Source of the DNA: Phenylobacterium sp.
Lineage (GTDB): Bacteria > Pseudomonadota > Alphaproteobacteria > Caulobacterales > Caulobacteraceae
Direction: 5' to 3'
Assembly (NCBI RefSeq): GCF_030651185.1
Contig: NZ_JAUSCJ010000018.1
Span: forward strand, 1 to 64,000
Length of the DNA stretch: 64,000 bases
Made by a program: the position numbers and the translations under genes. Positions 63,801-64,000 of this stretch are shown here, one piece after another (position 1 is the first letter of the stretch; each line of letters begins with the position of its first letter). The notes beneath the pieces are model-generated. The model was not told where the DNA came from and did no database searches. It saw only the letters and a program-made list of their open reading frames with translations.

Positions 63801-64000
63801 TCAGCGCGCCACGCTGGCGCGGGCCCGTTGCAGGTTGGACCGCGACTTCGACGAGGCCGAAGCCTCGGCCTCGTCCAGGGCCAGCATCAGGTCCGCCTTC
63901 AGGCTTGTCATGGCCTTGGGGTCGGTGAGCTTCTTGCCCTTGGCGTCCACCACATAGAAGGCGTCGACGGCGCGCTCGCCATAGCCGTCAATATGGGCCG
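63801..64000 (-). CDS. glnD: Bifunctional uridylyltransferase/uridylyl-removing enzyme, C-terminal end
   Basis: The last 66 codons of a protein running in from the right edge. The visible part reads HIDGYGERAVDAFYVVDAKGKKLTD, the final beta-alpha region of an ACT domain as at the C-terminus of GlnD, the PII-modifying nitrogen sensor. The rest of the protein lies outside, so the call rests on the ACT motif plus the conserved glnD-murJ adjacency. Confidence 0.85.
   Translation of the reverse strand, partial: AHIDGYGERAVDAFYVVDAKGKKLTDPKAMTSLKADLMLALDEAEASASSKSRSNLQRARASVAR

Overview
The window is a 64 kb stretch of high-GC chromosomal DNA from an alphaproteobacterium, most likely a member of the Caulobacteraceae and probably close to Phenylobacterium (inferred from content, not from a database search). 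Supporting traits are a gyrB-recF-dnaN block without dnaA, an alphaproteobacterial heme operon with a mitofilin-like and a HemY gene, an SdhAF4-type assembly factor, an Rsm22-type methyltransferase, and a glnD-murJ-trpS run. Genes are dense. No stretch over 300 bases lacks a gene; the longest gaps (244-522, 7525-7767, 15589-15805, 28672-28918) hold inverted repeats, hairpins or a tRNA fragment.

Layout: 1-7.5 kb carries the start of cysK, an orphan cytosine-5 DNA methyltransferase, a lipoprotein, a 43-residue secreted peptide, a D-aminoacylase-type amidohydrolase, a BLUF blue-light sensor, RecQ and a SAM methyltransferase. 7.7-15.6 kb is the replication block: gyrB, recF and dnaN on the minus strand, polA divergent. 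15.8-22.4 kb carries a CocE-type hydrolase, a DUF1206 membrane protein, a PP2A-like phosphatase and an AlgJ/AlgX plus AlgI (MBOAT) O-acetylation pair. 22.5-28.7 kb has tRNA-Ala(CGC), YggT/DUF167, an ammonium transporter, a lone CheW, a YbjN protein, a sirtuin, a zinc-ribbon protein, a small XRE regulator, an SDR and an AAA ATPase.

28.7-29.5 kb is a small accessory spot. An intact tRNA-Thr(CGT) and a second copy of its 3' half flank a single winged-helix gene, the layout left by tRNA-targeted integration. 29.6-33.7 kb is hemC-hemD-mitofilin-hemY, divergent from tsaD-gpsA-yciI-Rieske (33.7-36.5 kb). 36.5-45.7 kb holds a methyltransferase, a SleB-type wall hydrolase, a creatininase-family protein, a P450/TetR divergon with twin palindromes, acs, an Rsm22 protein and a quinone/alkenal-reductase-type MDR protein. 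45.8-51 kb holds a duplicated-domain M16 peptidase, a small membrane protein and an arsR-arsC-ACR3 arsenic operon.

51-56.5 kb is purH, a heparinase-like gene, rpe and an RsmB-like rRNA methyltransferase. The purH leader carries a well-conserved ZTP/ZMP (pfl) riboswitch aptamer whose last conserved segment can instead pair over the purH Shine-Dalgarno. 56.5-64 kb holds a small oxidase-subunit-I-like membrane protein, SdhAF4, a Gly/Cys-rich secreted protein, pyrF, marC, an SDR, a universal stress protein, trpS, murJ and the 3' end of glnD.

The most interesting items are the purH riboswitch with its apparent translational switch, the tRNA-Thr integration scar, the P450/TetR operator pair, the dispersed palindromic repeats whose CTAG tips supply stop codons, and several orphan or unexplained proteins.
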